The position numbers were made by a program, and so were the translations under genes. From assembly GCA_037576215.1 (NCBI GenBank), contig JBANDB010000012.1, positions 868,001 to 932,000 on the forward strand: a stretch of DNA of 64,000 nt, written 5' to 3'. The notes beneath the pieces were generated by a model that was given only the letters and a program-made list of their open reading frames with translations, was not told where the DNA came from and did no database searches. Source of the DNA: Armillaria gallica. Lineage: Eukaryota > Basidiomycota > Agaricomycetes > Agaricales > Physalacriaceae. This document shows, piece after piece, positions 10,660 to 19,629 of this stretch (its first letter is position 1; every line of letters starts with the position of its first letter).

Positions 10660-10831
10660 TAGTATTATCTGTAGTGACTGAGGGGGAGGTTTGGTGTGCC
10701 TCTTCTTGTCGTTGTTGTCGTGACTGCCTTGTTCTGTGGCGGAACCTGATGGCGAGAACGATGGTAAGAGAGATGAAGGTGGCGCTCGGTATTCCTAGTG
10801 CGATAGCAATAATCCGGGCGTCGTCTTCCAT
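9878..10831 (-). CDS. Gypsy ORF1: putative membrane-anchored protein overlapping gag
   Basis: 317 codons opening at the first ATG of the internal region, 42 nt from the LTR. The first residues form a hydrophobic segment (about 7-27, IIAIALGIPSATFISLTIVL) followed by a basic patch RFRHRTRQSRQQR, which looks like a single signal-anchor. The rest is Pro/Ser/Arg/Glu-rich and probably disordered. It shares about 780 nt with the N-terminal part of the long Gag frame, in a different phase. Its TGA (9880-9878) overlaps the Gag double ATG within 17 nt. I do not recognise a family. It could be a real overlapping protein, or the true upstream cistron with the 5' part of the gag frame open by chance. Confidence 0.6.
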   Translation of the reverse strand: MEDDARIIAIALGIPSATFISLTIVLAIRFRHRTRQSRQQRQEEAHQTSPSVTTDNTNGIPLEQQPPRPIAPVPCRTGPLYHFPGQRVNEEEVNISESTSTTEPEGSPITPPRRGPAEVDITSEHPASYYAAFVPRTPSPDQLPRNNRGRRSEMGRDTRPIATADTPAPTAGLTNSELWDNLDIPYSAYFPAPAHGSPHRSVQTSEPSFEPVSVSEPVAGPSDPTRRGWRAQPRRSALRPPRATAWERLAQRFRERPQPPPELTRPPEELSESTTVNSPSARPSSPYPRLTIDGILESTPEQTREHSPYYPSDDDAN

Positions 10832-10858
10832 AGGGATTCTGAGGCAGAATCAGTAAAG

Positions 10859-10872
10859 TAGCTTTGAGCTAA
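10859..10872 (-). promoter_or_regulatory. Primer-binding site complementary to the element's own LTR
   Basis: On - the sequence one base inside the 5' LTR is TTAGCTCAAAGCTA. Its exact reverse complement, TAGCTTTGAGCTAA, occurs on - in the LTR at 11033-11020, just downstream of a TATA box. No tRNA 3' end (TGG start) is evident. This is the arrangement of Tf1/sushi-type self-primed chromoviruses, in which the 5' end of the RNA folds back onto the primer site. Confidence 0.75.
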
Positions 10873-10873
10873 T

Positions 10874-11439
10874 TGTAAGACCCGAACTTCAACTAAAAGG
10901 TGAATAGATCGGCTGTATCGCGTTCGTACAGTCACCGTCTAGCCCTTGTGGATAGTTGATGCCCAAGACTCACTTTAGGAGCTCTTAGCAAAGAGAGTGG
11001 GTTTCGGTATGAATAAACTTTAGCTCAAAGCTAGGGAAATACAGGCTTTGAGTAAGTTACTTATATACTAAAGTGAGGGTCTGTAAATGGTACTAAGAGG
11101 TGACTACCGTGTTAGAAAGTGAATAAGCCAAATACACGGTAGCCGAGAATAAGACGTGCTCAGCACGTATTTAATACACGGTAACCGAGTGTAGCACACG
11201 GTTATTGAGGCTAGCACGTATCCAGTACGTGTTACTCGCACACATTGTCAGGTGTCAGGCACACGGGTCGTTGATACTCCTTGGTCGAGTACACGTCAAC
11301 CGAGTTGTGACGTGTTAACGATGTGAAGATTTATGAAGACTCTCCGGGAGTCGCGGGTCTAAAGATTGTGGGTGAGTAAGCATCTTATCTTATCTTTCAA
11401 AGATTAGATAAGATGCCTGAAAACGAATAAATCGTAACA
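10874..11439 (-). repeat. 5' LTR of the gypsy element (promoter-bearing)
   Basis: 566 bp, apparently identical to 2383-2948. On - it contains TATATAA at 11067-11061 and, about 30 bp on, the start of TAGCTTTGAGCTAA (11033). That position fits the transcription start and therefore the R boundary. Confidence 0.95.
11061..11067 (-). promoter_or_regulatory. TATA box in the 5' LTR
   Basis: TATATAA on -, followed at the usual spacing (about 28-34 bp) by the self-complementary 14-mer that matches the primer site. Promoter role inferred from position. Confidence 0.6.
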
Positions 11440-11444
11440 AATTC

Positions 11445-12355
11445 CAAGTGGGATCATTGAGTACTTGTACACATTTGATCTCCAGAAGATCCTGTATATC
11501 TCGAGACCTCTTGGCATCATGTGGCATGATGTCTCTGAGAAAGGTCACGACTTCGCATATCAGACTATGTACCTCAGATTCAGGTGGGACCTTGTGACCA
11601 AGCATGTTTGTCTCTCTGAAAAGAAGCACGAGAAGTACCTGGCCAAAGTCACATCTTTCTTGCAATGTCAACTGAAACCAGTGTGTTTCAATGAAGCTAG
11701 CTCTCTACATGGCACTCTGCAACATGTTTGCTTTGTTTATCGGGCAGGGAAGTCTTATCTTCCTGCACTGTCAGCATTTGTGGGTCACTTTCCAAACAAA
11801 TGGGTTGCTCATCACCCTTTGAAAAATGTTTGGAATGATTTAGAGTGGTGGAAGATTTGTCTTTTGACACCGTCTCCAGGTCATTCCCTGAATGCCCACC
11901 AACATATTGATATGGATATATGGGTTGATGCCTCTGACTGGGGAATTGGTTTGGTTGTTGGTGGTTGTTGGGCCGCTTGGAAATTGACTTCAGGATGGCG
12001 CTCAGATGGCTGTGATATTGGATGGTCCGAATCCATTGCTGTTGAGCTCGCAGCACGTTACGTAGCCTCAGCAACAACTTACACAGACACCATATTTGAT
12101 CTTCACAGCGATAATACTGGAGTTATCGATGCTCATAGTATTGGTCGTTCTCGGAATCCTCAGCACAATGCTTCTATTCATCAACTATCTCTTCTTTTTG
12201 CCCCTCGGAATTTGGCCCTGGCTCCTTCATATGTTGAGTCCCAAAAGAATCTTGCTGATCCAATCTCTCACGGCATTTTCGGTCCTCAAGATTTGTGGCT
12301 GGCGATTGATTTCGCCTTGCCAGAGGATATACAGCATTGGTTGGATCATGTTTAG
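11445..12355 (+). pseudogene. YR retrotransposon: end of RT and RNase H
   Basis: Continues the RT interrupted at 2382, in an open frame to the TAG at 12353-12355. The RT connection region (FDLQKILYISRPLGIMWH, then LRFRWDLVTKHVCL) is followed by an RNase H-like fold with IWVDASDWGIG, SESIAVELAA, LHSDNTGVI and QKNLADPISH. These match the D-E-D-type catalytic positions and the NLADPIS motif of DIRS-type Pol. This part has no internal stop. It is scored as a pseudogene because the gene is split by the gypsy insertion and the upstream half carries lesions. Confidence 0.85.
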
Positions 12356-13357
12356 GATTTCACAGAAACCAAGATCTGCATGTGCAGATCCCATCATATT
12401 TGTGGGTTCACCTATGTTGACTCCACAGGTATCGCCGCAGCCTGCTGGTATGACTGCTCAGAGTCACAACCATGCCTTTTCTGCGCTGATTGCCTGCTGC
12501 ACTCGTCAGGCTCACCATTTGCATCCTCTGGTTACTTCTTCCATCTCTTCTTCAAATTCTTCTATTGTTTCACATGATCACAAGCCACGTTGTTGCCCTC
12601 GTGTTGGCAAGACTTCCAAAATAAGTCAATCTGCATATCATCCCCTTGTCCTTGCACATGAGCGGCTAATTGAATGGCTCTCTCCATATTTGAATGTTGC
12701 CCAGGATAAATTGTTGGCACTGGCGCCCTCCCATGTTCTTCAGAAATGGCAAGCTGTCATGGCTAATTCTGTCACCGAAGAAACTTGGGAAAATTATGGT
12801 GCTGGCCTTTTGAGGTTCATGCAATTTTGCGATGCGTACTCAGTGCCAGAATCATTACATGTTCCAGCAAGTGAACCTCTTCTTGCCCTTTTTGTGTCTA
12901 AGATGGGTGCAGGTAAAGTACAACCATCGACAATTGACACATGGTTGTCTGGCCTTGTGTTATGGTATTCATGGTTTAAGCTTGTTCAATAGTCAGCACT
13001 GACCCTTACTATCAAGGCATGATATCCAGAGCGCCCACTGGTATGGTGGAAGGATCTTATCATGAACGAAACAAGGTGCAGCTGCGATGGCACCTCCTTC
13101 TCCCCTCACTCCTCAACTCCCAGTCACTGAGAAACACCTGGTTGCCTTACACTCTCATTTACATCTGGAAGATCCTGTTGATGCAGCTATATAGGCTGTC
13201 GCGTCTATCACATGGCACAGCTGCCCTCACTTAGGAGAATTGATCTTCTCAAAGTCCAAACATTTCCAGCCTTCTCAACATGTTCATCGTGGTTGTCCTA
13301 GGTCACTCGGGATAGCCTCAAACGGGCATGAATGGATGAATCTGTTCATTCCTTTCA
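12356..13357 (+). pseudogene. YR retrotransposon tyrosine recombinase, N-terminal part
   Basis: An open frame to about 12992 encodes a linker and a SAM-like core-binding domain (APSHVLQKWQAVMANSV, ETWENYGAGLLRFMQFC, then LSGLVLWYSW). After a frame change near 13000-13080 it continues as PVTEKHLVALHSHLHLEDPVDAA, SITWHSCPHLGELIF and ending NLFIPFT at 13357. The position that in family members reads CRLGEL with the first catalytic Arg is here CPHLGEL, so the catalytic Arg appears lost. There is a stop within VDAAI*AVAS. The domain is then interrupted by a Helitron-like insertion and resumes at 16596. Confidence 0.75.
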
Positions 13358-13404
13358 CTAGCATCTGAGGGCCACCACATGCGTGTGGCATATCCGAGTC
13401 CTAT
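13358..13404 (-). repeat. Helitron-like 3' terminus: CTAG end, hairpin, offset inverted repeat
   Basis: CTAG at 13361-13358 is the 3' end on -. CCACA (13375-13379), loop TGCG and TGTGG (13384-13388) form a perfect 5-bp stem. TCCGAGTCCTAT (13393-13404) is an inverted copy of the element's 5' end at 16594-16583. Confidence 0.7.
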
Positions 13405-13462
13405 TCTGGTGGTGCATCCGGCCTGGATTATACTTGCTAAACATGTCCAATCTCATTGCCAT

Positions 13463-14150
13463 TTACAGTAGGACATAGAAGTATATTGTGGCCTTTCTAC
13501 CATCAGGAAGCATTCTCAAATCCATGTCATATATGTGACCCTCTCTCACACAATTCCTTCTGTGGACCATACCATTGTTATACCACACTACTCTCTGATG
13601 GTCGATGTATCTTGAGGTAAAATGATGCTCGCCGTAGTAAACAACTCCAATCAGCTTGTATGTATGGTTGATCCCTACGATAGGTAAAATGAGCTGTGAG
13701 TCAGGGAACAGGTTCAGGTCTTCTATGTGCACAGGAAGCATGATAGGTCCATAGATGAAGCGTCTGAACCTGAAGGAAAGAGCACAAGATGTCATGCAGG
13801 CTTGACTGACATACCCATGCTGTACATTGCTAGTATAGCCCCAGACAGATCACATCCCATTGACTTCATGAACTATAGGTGTCAAGCCACACATATAAGT
13901 GTCTTTCTCATGACCATTATCACATCTGTTACCAATAAATGAAACTGTCATGCTCTGTTTGGACCATCTTTCAACTATTGCACTTGCGCTGGTTTCTCTA
14001 CCATACACGAGTACTTCAGGAAAAGCTCTATGTAGCTTCCTCCTCAAAAAATCCCTCACTTGTTCCATGCTGTAAATTCCCTTGTGATGGTCGGACAAAG
14101 AATTGGCAAGAGTGTCCATCCATTCTTTGTTTATGTCGGAGAAAGAGTCG
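13463..14150 (-). pseudogene. Captured ubiquitin-hydrolase-like (C19-type) C-terminal gene fragment
   Basis: At least two exons on -. Exon A (14150 to about 13800) contains DFLRRKLHRAFPEVLVYG and RCDNGHEKDTYMCGL. A GTATGT donor near 13810 and a TTCAG acceptor near 13775 lead to exon B (to 13463), with INHTYKLIGVVYYGEHHFTS followed by RVVWYNNGM and ending FYVLL. The C/H pattern followed by HFTSR...VWY.NGM resembles the C-terminal half of ubiquitin-specific-protease-like proteins common in Agaricomycetes, where the His of the HF segment would be catalytic. The N-terminal Cys box is not seen and one frame change occurs before the intron, so it is probably a captured, non-functional fragment. The family call is moderate. 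Confidence 0.5.
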
Positions 14151-14159
14151 GTGAGTACT

Positions 14160-14183
14160 ACAGGGTAGGGTAGGGTAGGGTAG
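14160..14183. repeat. Short (GGGTA)n tandem repeat
   Basis: AGGGT repeated about four times inside the Helitron-like element, just upstream of the C19-like fragment. The period is five, so it is not a canonical TTAGGG telomere repeat. Confidence 0.8.
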
Positions 14184-14883
14184 TATTACATGGCACGGTC
14201 CAACAGGGAACGCCGGGCATAGATAATACATGTTTGCTACCTAACACTCTAGCATAACAAACCAAGTACTTAATTATCCACTGATACCTTCAACCAGACC
14301 AAAGGTCGAGCTCACAGTCAACTTTACACTGCTGGGTAGAACCTAGGGTCTGGTTGAAAGCCTCCAGGGTCTGCTATCTGCAGTCCCTCATAAAGGTGAT
14401 CACATTTCTAAACATTAATTGGTATAAACAGTATTGTGACGTACGGACAGCTATTGCTTGCCCACGTGCACCCTACTGGTGCTCGTGCCTCCTCAGAACC
14501 TGGAGGAGACATAGTCAAGGTGATATATGGTGGTACGGTGTACAGGTGACATGTTGATGTTTTTGGCAGAAACTATTGAGATGGAAGGATGAGCATTGTC
14601 TGACATGCGCGCCTTCCTTTTCCCTGTATGCTTCATGGGAGTGACTTTCCTATCCACAGGATATCGATTAGCCATGACAGGAACGGCTCTGCATCGAGGG
14701 TTTATGATGGTATCTTGCATCGTGGATGTGCGCACTCAGCAGCCCGAAGACACGTATGGACACGAGAAGGATTCAGGAAAGACAAAAAAAATGAAAATAG
14801 AGTAAAAATAATTTTCATAGTGATGCGAGGAAAGATAATGAGACACGAATGACAGGGTAACACATGCCTGGCCATCTATATCC

Positions 14884-14910
14884 CCCAATCCCAATCCCAA
14901 TCCCAACCCC
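14884..14910. repeat. Short (CCCAAT)n tandem repeat
   Basis: About four units of a hexamer within the Helitron-like element. The stretch 14200-15200 around it shows no gene I can support. Confidence 0.7.
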
Positions 14911-15251
14911 TCCCTACTGCTTCCATCTGCTATAACCAAAACCTGAGACTGTCGCCAGACCAAAACAGAAAGTACAATACAGGATGGACACATTTTACGA
15001 TGAGAACAAAGCCAGTGAGCAGAAAGCTTTGAAAGGGACACAGGCAGGCTACATGACAATACTGACATAATCCACCAGAAGAGGCTCTCGAGATGTACAT
15101 GAGGGAAAGTGTGGAAAGAAACTAGTTTCACTTAAACCGCATAATGAACGTGAGTACAGCCACATCCTGTTATAGATGACAATGACAGTATGCTCTCGCA
15201 GTGCGACAAGATGTCCCAGATAGACCTAGATGACAGCGACACCGGTCATAT

Positions 15252-16113
15252 ATGGAAGCTGAAAGTTTCCGGAGACAATGGCAAGAGCAGGAGGAGGTTG
15301 TATTCATGATGAATGGGATCATATGCCACATGGATATGCTGCCCATTTTCAGGATACCAAAGTGAGTAATTTATGACTATTTCCCAGAGGTATGACCGAA
15401 TGCATGATTACCAGAATGACCGACCATAAACCGACCACACTGTTGCAGAAGGTGATGATCACAGGTCTCGGGGCGATGTTCTTCCAGGAGGCAATGTGTG
15501 CTGAAAGAGGTGAACTTCACTGTGGAGACAGAGCTCTGCCTGGGAGAGCTAGAAGCTTGAGTACCGATGACATTCAAAGGTGTGCCAGCAATTGAATGCA
15601 CCAACCCATACCTCAACAAATTATGAGAAGACCTCAGCGACATTGTGATACCATTTCCAAAGGAGATCGACCCTAGAGGTGCATTGAAGCAATTGACTAG
15701 GCCTGACTTGGCACACACAGAGGAGAACTTGGTGCAGTACATCATATGCTTGATCGATGGAGATGGAAAAAGAAAGTAAGCAAGATAAGGAAGCGAAACT
15801 AAACAGATATTGAATAGCATGCAGGTACACGAAGGTGAAACTGCAAGCACTCAGGATAGGCAACATCGTGGAAGTGCAAATGACACTGGTGATGGTACGA
15901 GGGAAAAAGAATATGTTCAGGATGAAATCCATACAGAGAGCGATAGTACTTCTGAATGGTGAATACATGCAGGTGAGGGCCGAAACATCAAGCAGTAAGT
16001 CTAACTGACCAATGGGCGCACTTAGGAGGTGCTAATGGCGCAATTGTCAAATGCAGTACTCACGACCAAAGGGGGAGCATTGGGGATGAGGTCCTTCAAA
16101 TGGAAGTTTGCAT
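15252..16113 (+). pseudogene. Captured gene fragment of unknown function inside the Helitron-like element
   Basis: Spliced coding blocks on +: ATG 15252 (MEAESFRRQWQEQEE...) with a donor GTGAGT at 15362 and acceptor CAG at 15387; a block reading VPAIECTNPYLNKL, a stop, then EDLSDIVIPFPKEIDPRG; donor GTAAGC near 15776 and acceptor GCAG near 15823; then KLQALRIGNIVEVQMTLVMV and IQRAIVLLNGEYMQ; donor GTGAGG near 15972, acceptor TTAG near 16025; then EVLMAQLSNAVLTTKGG. The 'IGDIVEVQ...' type domain recurs in many Agaricomycete repeat-associated proteins of unknown function. One stop and a frame break near 15560-15620 show decay. It is opposite in strand to the C19-like fragment. Confidence 0.5.
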
Positions 16114-16595
16114 ACGTTAAGGAAGAGGAATAAGTAAATATGGAGGTGGAAGAGAACGAAGGCCAATGCAAAAGCAGATGACAGGCGAAGTAGACACATC
16201 AGATGTGTAATCATATAAAGATGGTGAATGGTAAAAGCGGAGCAGTTGAGGACAGCCTGGACAGGTGCACCTAATGAAATCAATAACCAAATAAATATGC
16301 CAGTCACATAAGAAAGAAAGGACATGATCAAAGAGTTGAAGACAGCAAAAATGCCTGAAGATGAGGTGACCGATTAGAGCAAGGGGAGCAAAGATAGCAT
16401 GAAGCCGAAGCAGTACATAGGGCCCGAAGTCAGAAAAGATGAAGCCACATGACAAAATGATGGATGATGGCCAAAAATTCCCACAGAGAGTCCAGGTGAG
16501 TGGGACGGCAAATGCTGTGTTGGCTGATGCAAAATTCCCATGGGGTAGTTTCGCCTGCATAATAACCAAGTATCCTATATTCATAGGACTCGGAA

Positions 16596-17034
16596 CAAAG
16601 ACTAAGAAGTACCACAGTGATTGGATCTCAATCACTTCCACCAATGATGATCTGGACCCTCTCACCACCTTGCGGAATCATCTTCGTGTTAACGATGACC
16701 TTCCCCATTCTGCTCCTTTGTTTGCTTATCATGTGCAAGATGGTTGGCAGGCCTTAGATAAGGAGACCTTTCTTTCCAGATGTTCATACATTTGGTCTTT
16801 GGAAGGCTTAGATGCTGTTGGCGGTCATAGCTTTCGTATTGGCAGTACCACACACTTGCTACTTCTCGGAGTCAAACCCTGGGTCATCATGAAGCAGGGT
16901 CGATGGTCTTCAAAGGCGTTTTTATTGTACTGGCAAAAGGTAGAAGAGATTTTACCACTTTTCATAGGGGATGCCATAGACAAGTTTACTTCCTTGAAGG
17001 ATTCTATAGCTTGTCTAGGTGCCACTGCACCTTA
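16596..17034 (+). pseudogene. YR retrotransposon tyrosine recombinase, C-terminal catalytic part
   Basis: Resumes the YR frame after the Helitron-like insertion (KTKKYHSDWISITSTNDDLDP). It then shows the conserved catalytic features: GHSFRIGSTTH (His-X-X-Arg), KQGRWSS (Trp/Gly box) and AFLLYW with the nucleophilic Tyr, ending at the TAG at 17032-17034. The tyrosine recombinase would integrate a circular cDNA, as in DIRS elements. The stop after LGATAP is probably the natural C-terminus. An open frame extends upstream into the insertion by chance. Confidence 0.85.
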
Positions 17035-17102
17035 GTGTAATACTTAGTGTAATACTATTCGGAATGTACCTCCTATCGTTTACTATTCTTTGGGGGAAGT
17101 CG

Positions 17103-17185
17103 GATTCCAGAGGTATCCGTCTGTACTCGATGTTCTCTAAGAGAATATCAAGTTTGGTTTGGGGAGCTTGTATCCCTCTGGAATC
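17103..17185. repeat. Inverted repeat in the YR element 3' region
   Basis: GATTCCAGAGG (17103-17113) and CCTCTGGAATC (17175-17185) are perfect 11-bp inverted repeats just past the recombinase stop. They may belong to the terminal or internal complementary region expected of DIRS-like elements. The rest of 17035-18155 has no gene I can support. Confidence 0.5.
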
Positions 17186-18155
17186 TTGCTCACAAGAGGT
17201 ATAAGAGACGTGTGTCTCTTCATTACTCTCTCTCCCCCAACCTGGGTCTTTCGCTAGTCGCTTAGTCCATGTTCTAAAATTTTTTTCAGGCCCTCCGGGG
17301 GCAACCAACCACCTTACCGGATGTGCCGGGCCGACATTCCCGAGCACCCTTGTAAATGCCTCGAAAGGTCAGTGCAAGTATTTATAGGGGATATTCTATG
17401 AATCTTCTGTAGTGTATTGATCCTTTTTTGTAGCATAGTTAATCAATAAACAGTTATGTTATCCATGGAATATATCAAGGCCGTAGATAATATTTTACTT
17501 TGAAACACGTTCACCGCAGCATATTTTAAGCTACGTGAGATTAGTCTGAGCCTGAGTGATCTACATAGTCATAGGCAGAAGCTTAAATAGCCATCAGAAT
17601 AGATACTGCCTCGCATTAAGGCCTGAACATGTGGATGCAACACTAAAACCAGGCATATTCAAGAGGGAATTTCAAAACGGAGACTCGGAGACTCGCTTAT
17701 GCATTACCCTGAACCAAATACTGAGAAATAATGTCTTCAAAAGAAACGGTGTAAGGTCAACTTGTGATGGTTGCCAAGAGAGGATAAAACTTGTGCTAAA
17801 AAGGACAAGTCCCTGACTTGTGATGAAATTTATGGGCAGAGATGTCACAACTTGAGCATGAATTTGAATCTCGTTGAGTATATTAGAGGATAGAATGGTG
17901 ACTTGTGCCTGAAAAGAAATAACTTGCGCCTGAATGTATCCAATACCACATCTTGTGTGCATGCTCGGTCCCATCTGATTTTCCGGACAGTATTACGCCC
18001 ATACACCTATCCGATTTATTGGACGCTATTACGCCCATACATCTGCTTTGGTCACGTTCGGGCGCATGAATTACAATTATGAAGTACATATAGGCCGGTA
18101 TCTAATAGATATATCATATCAGGCTGCGTCGAGGGAAAAGATAGTTGTAAGTGTA

Positions 18156-19551
18156 TTAATCCGTGCATACAACAGCTCTTCCGTGGTGATCACCTACACT
18201 CTCTGGCTCAGTTTCCAGGCCATCATGGAGCATGTCATTACTTGGTGGGCCCATATATTCCTGGTCTCCACTCCCAGTGTGTTCGTACCTGTCCATCTCC
18301 TCCTGCTGAGCTTCTAAATCTCGGTCTAGCACGGAGTTCTGTGACGCCTCATCCTCGAGGCTCATCTGTTCGCTATTCTGGGAACGTGATGTCCCAAAGT
18401 GTAGGGATGACACTGCGCTGCTCTGCCACGAGTCATCTGAACTTGCATGACCTGCGGCTACACGTCCAACGAGGAGCGTTGGAGCTATTCCCTAAGAGAC
18501 GGACATTCGTTGTTAGTTGGTAAGAGAATGAAAGGGATACATGCATACCCTCGCAATCCCTGCCATAGCATCAACGTAAATTGCTACCCGATCACCGCGA
18601 AACTCAAAGGGCACAAAGAGGATCAGGAATACGGAATACAATGCGGAGGACTGGATCAAGACTTCGATGGCATGACGATAAACGCCCACTCCACCTCCAA
18701 TTCCATCGCTTGCTCGTCCAACAGCGAGAATGCGGTAAATGATGAGAGCGGTGCACCATATTGTTGTCGCCAGGATGAAAGATAGGTACAAGATAAAGCC
18801 AAGTAAGTACTCGGTGCCAGTGGTGTACCCTTGGTATGTATCCTTTAACTTGAACACTAGAACAGATTATTGGAAAAATGTGGGATAGAAAAAAGACCCC
18901 AAGTATCGTACCAGTTCCAGAGATGAGCATTAGAATCGGTGGTAGGACAACAAGCCACTGCTGTCCACAGACAATCCAGCAACGCCATATCTACAAATAA
19001 TGATGAAGAACACTGCGAAATGTTCCGAATGAATAGCATGCACCATGGTCGAGTCTGCGATGATAGTATTCAAGACACCGGTGATATTCATCCCCAAGAA
19101 TATACTATTTTGGGCAAATAAAAGCACCAAATACTTTGACAGGAGACTTTGGCCATGGGCGACGAAAGCAGAGCTGACGAAAACCCAATTGAAACCGAAA
19201 TTGATGGTGGTGAGGATGAAGAGGAGTATGATCGCCACGGTCGTAACTCGTCCAATAGGCCGGGACCTATGGGTGACTGGTCATTCGATTGAGCTTAGAT
19301 GATCACATAAAAGTTATATAGGCCATGGCACTCACAGATAATCCATAAGGTAACAGCAAAGATGCTGGTATAGATGCCTAGTTGTGGTGACAAATTGGAG
19401 AGGAACAATACAACCCTAAACGAGAATACAAACCATGTAAGAGAGCATAGAAGATTTGCGTATTCAATTGATCGTCTAGATATTGGTTTATGTAGGCTAC
19501 ATCACTGCCAGTGCCACTAAGACCTGGTAAATCGTCGAGCTGGTAGGTCAT
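18156..19551 (-). CDS. Seven-TM Agaricomycete membrane protein, intact, six exons
   Basis: Exons on -: 19551-19434, 19377-19336, 19276-19044, 18990-18912, 18856-18549, 18491-18156. All introns are GT-AG and keep frame, giving 371 residues. Signature blocks are MTYQLDDLPGLSG, LHGIYTSIFAVTLWII, RPIGRVTTVAIILLF, TINFGFNWVFVSSAFVAHGQ, IWRCWIVCGQQWLVVLPPI, LGFILYLSFILATTIW and VYRHAIEVLIQSSALYSVFL, then GIARGIAPTLLVGRVAAGHA, so about seven hydrophobic segments. A hydrophilic acidic tail of about 90 residues follows. It matches an abundant multi-TM family of Agaricomycetes that has no assigned function. It is the only clearly intact single-copy protein gene in the left half. The start is the first Met before the conserved LPGL motif. 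Confidence 0.85.
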
Positions 19552-19629
19552 CACGGCAGAGATAAAGAAAGGGAAGGGTGTAGGAGTTGAAAGGGGGGGT
19601 CGGATCCATAAAACAAACTTAACACTTCG

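Larger units (their letters stand above)
2383..11439 (-). mobile_element. Complete Ty3/gypsy chromovirus LTR retrotransposon
   Basis: This 9,057-bp element has two 566-bp LTRs that look identical by eye (TGT...ACA ends) and is flanked by the 5-bp target duplication aattc (2378-2382 and 11440-11444). It reads right to left: 5' LTR 10874-11439, primer site 10859-10872, ORF1 9878-10831, Gag 8437-10659, Pol in the -1 frame to 3317, polypurine tract about 2949-2965, 3' LTR 2383-2948. The Pol order is PR-RT-RH-INT, and a C-terminal chromodomain places it among chromoviruses. It is inserted in the RT gene of an older YR element. Open ORFs and matching LTRs argue for a recent insertion. Confidence 0.95.
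13358..16595 (-). mobile_element. Non-autonomous Helitron-like (Helentron-type) insertion
   Basis: This 3,238-bp segment interrupts the YR gene. Joining 13357 to 16596 gives cctttca/caaagact, reading PFTKTKK in frame. Read on -, the element starts TTCCGAGTCCTAT (16595) and ends ATGCTAG (13358). The 12-mer TCCGAGTCCTAT at the 5' end recurs inverted 32 bp inside the 3' end (13393-13404), and a hairpin lies between that copy and the CTAG terminus. There is no flanking duplication beyond at most one base. A 3' CTAG, a subterminal hairpin and offset inverted repeats are features of Helitron/Helentron elements. No Rep or helicase is seen, so it would need a partner. It carries two gene fragments and two simple repeats. 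Confidence 0.7.

Noticed and set aside
14160..14183. (GGGTA)n as a possible telomere relic
   Set aside because: The period is five and there are only about four units inside a transposon. The fungal repeat is TTAGGG.
15558..15577. A 19-nt intron that would fix the frame of the + strand gene fragment in the Helitron-like element
   Set aside because: GT...AG ends and phase fit, but 19 nt is too short for a spliceosomal intron; a frameshift is more likely.
13355..16600. Interpretation of the 12-bp repeat as terminal inverted repeats of a cut-and-paste transposon
   Set aside because: The repeat is terminal at one end but 32 bp inside the other, and no target duplication flanks it. The Helitron-like reading explains the junction better.
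16117..16668. 183-codon - strand frame with hydrophobic residues
   Set aside because: It overlaps the conserved YR catalytic part on + and the Helitron boundary, and has no matching conserved motif.
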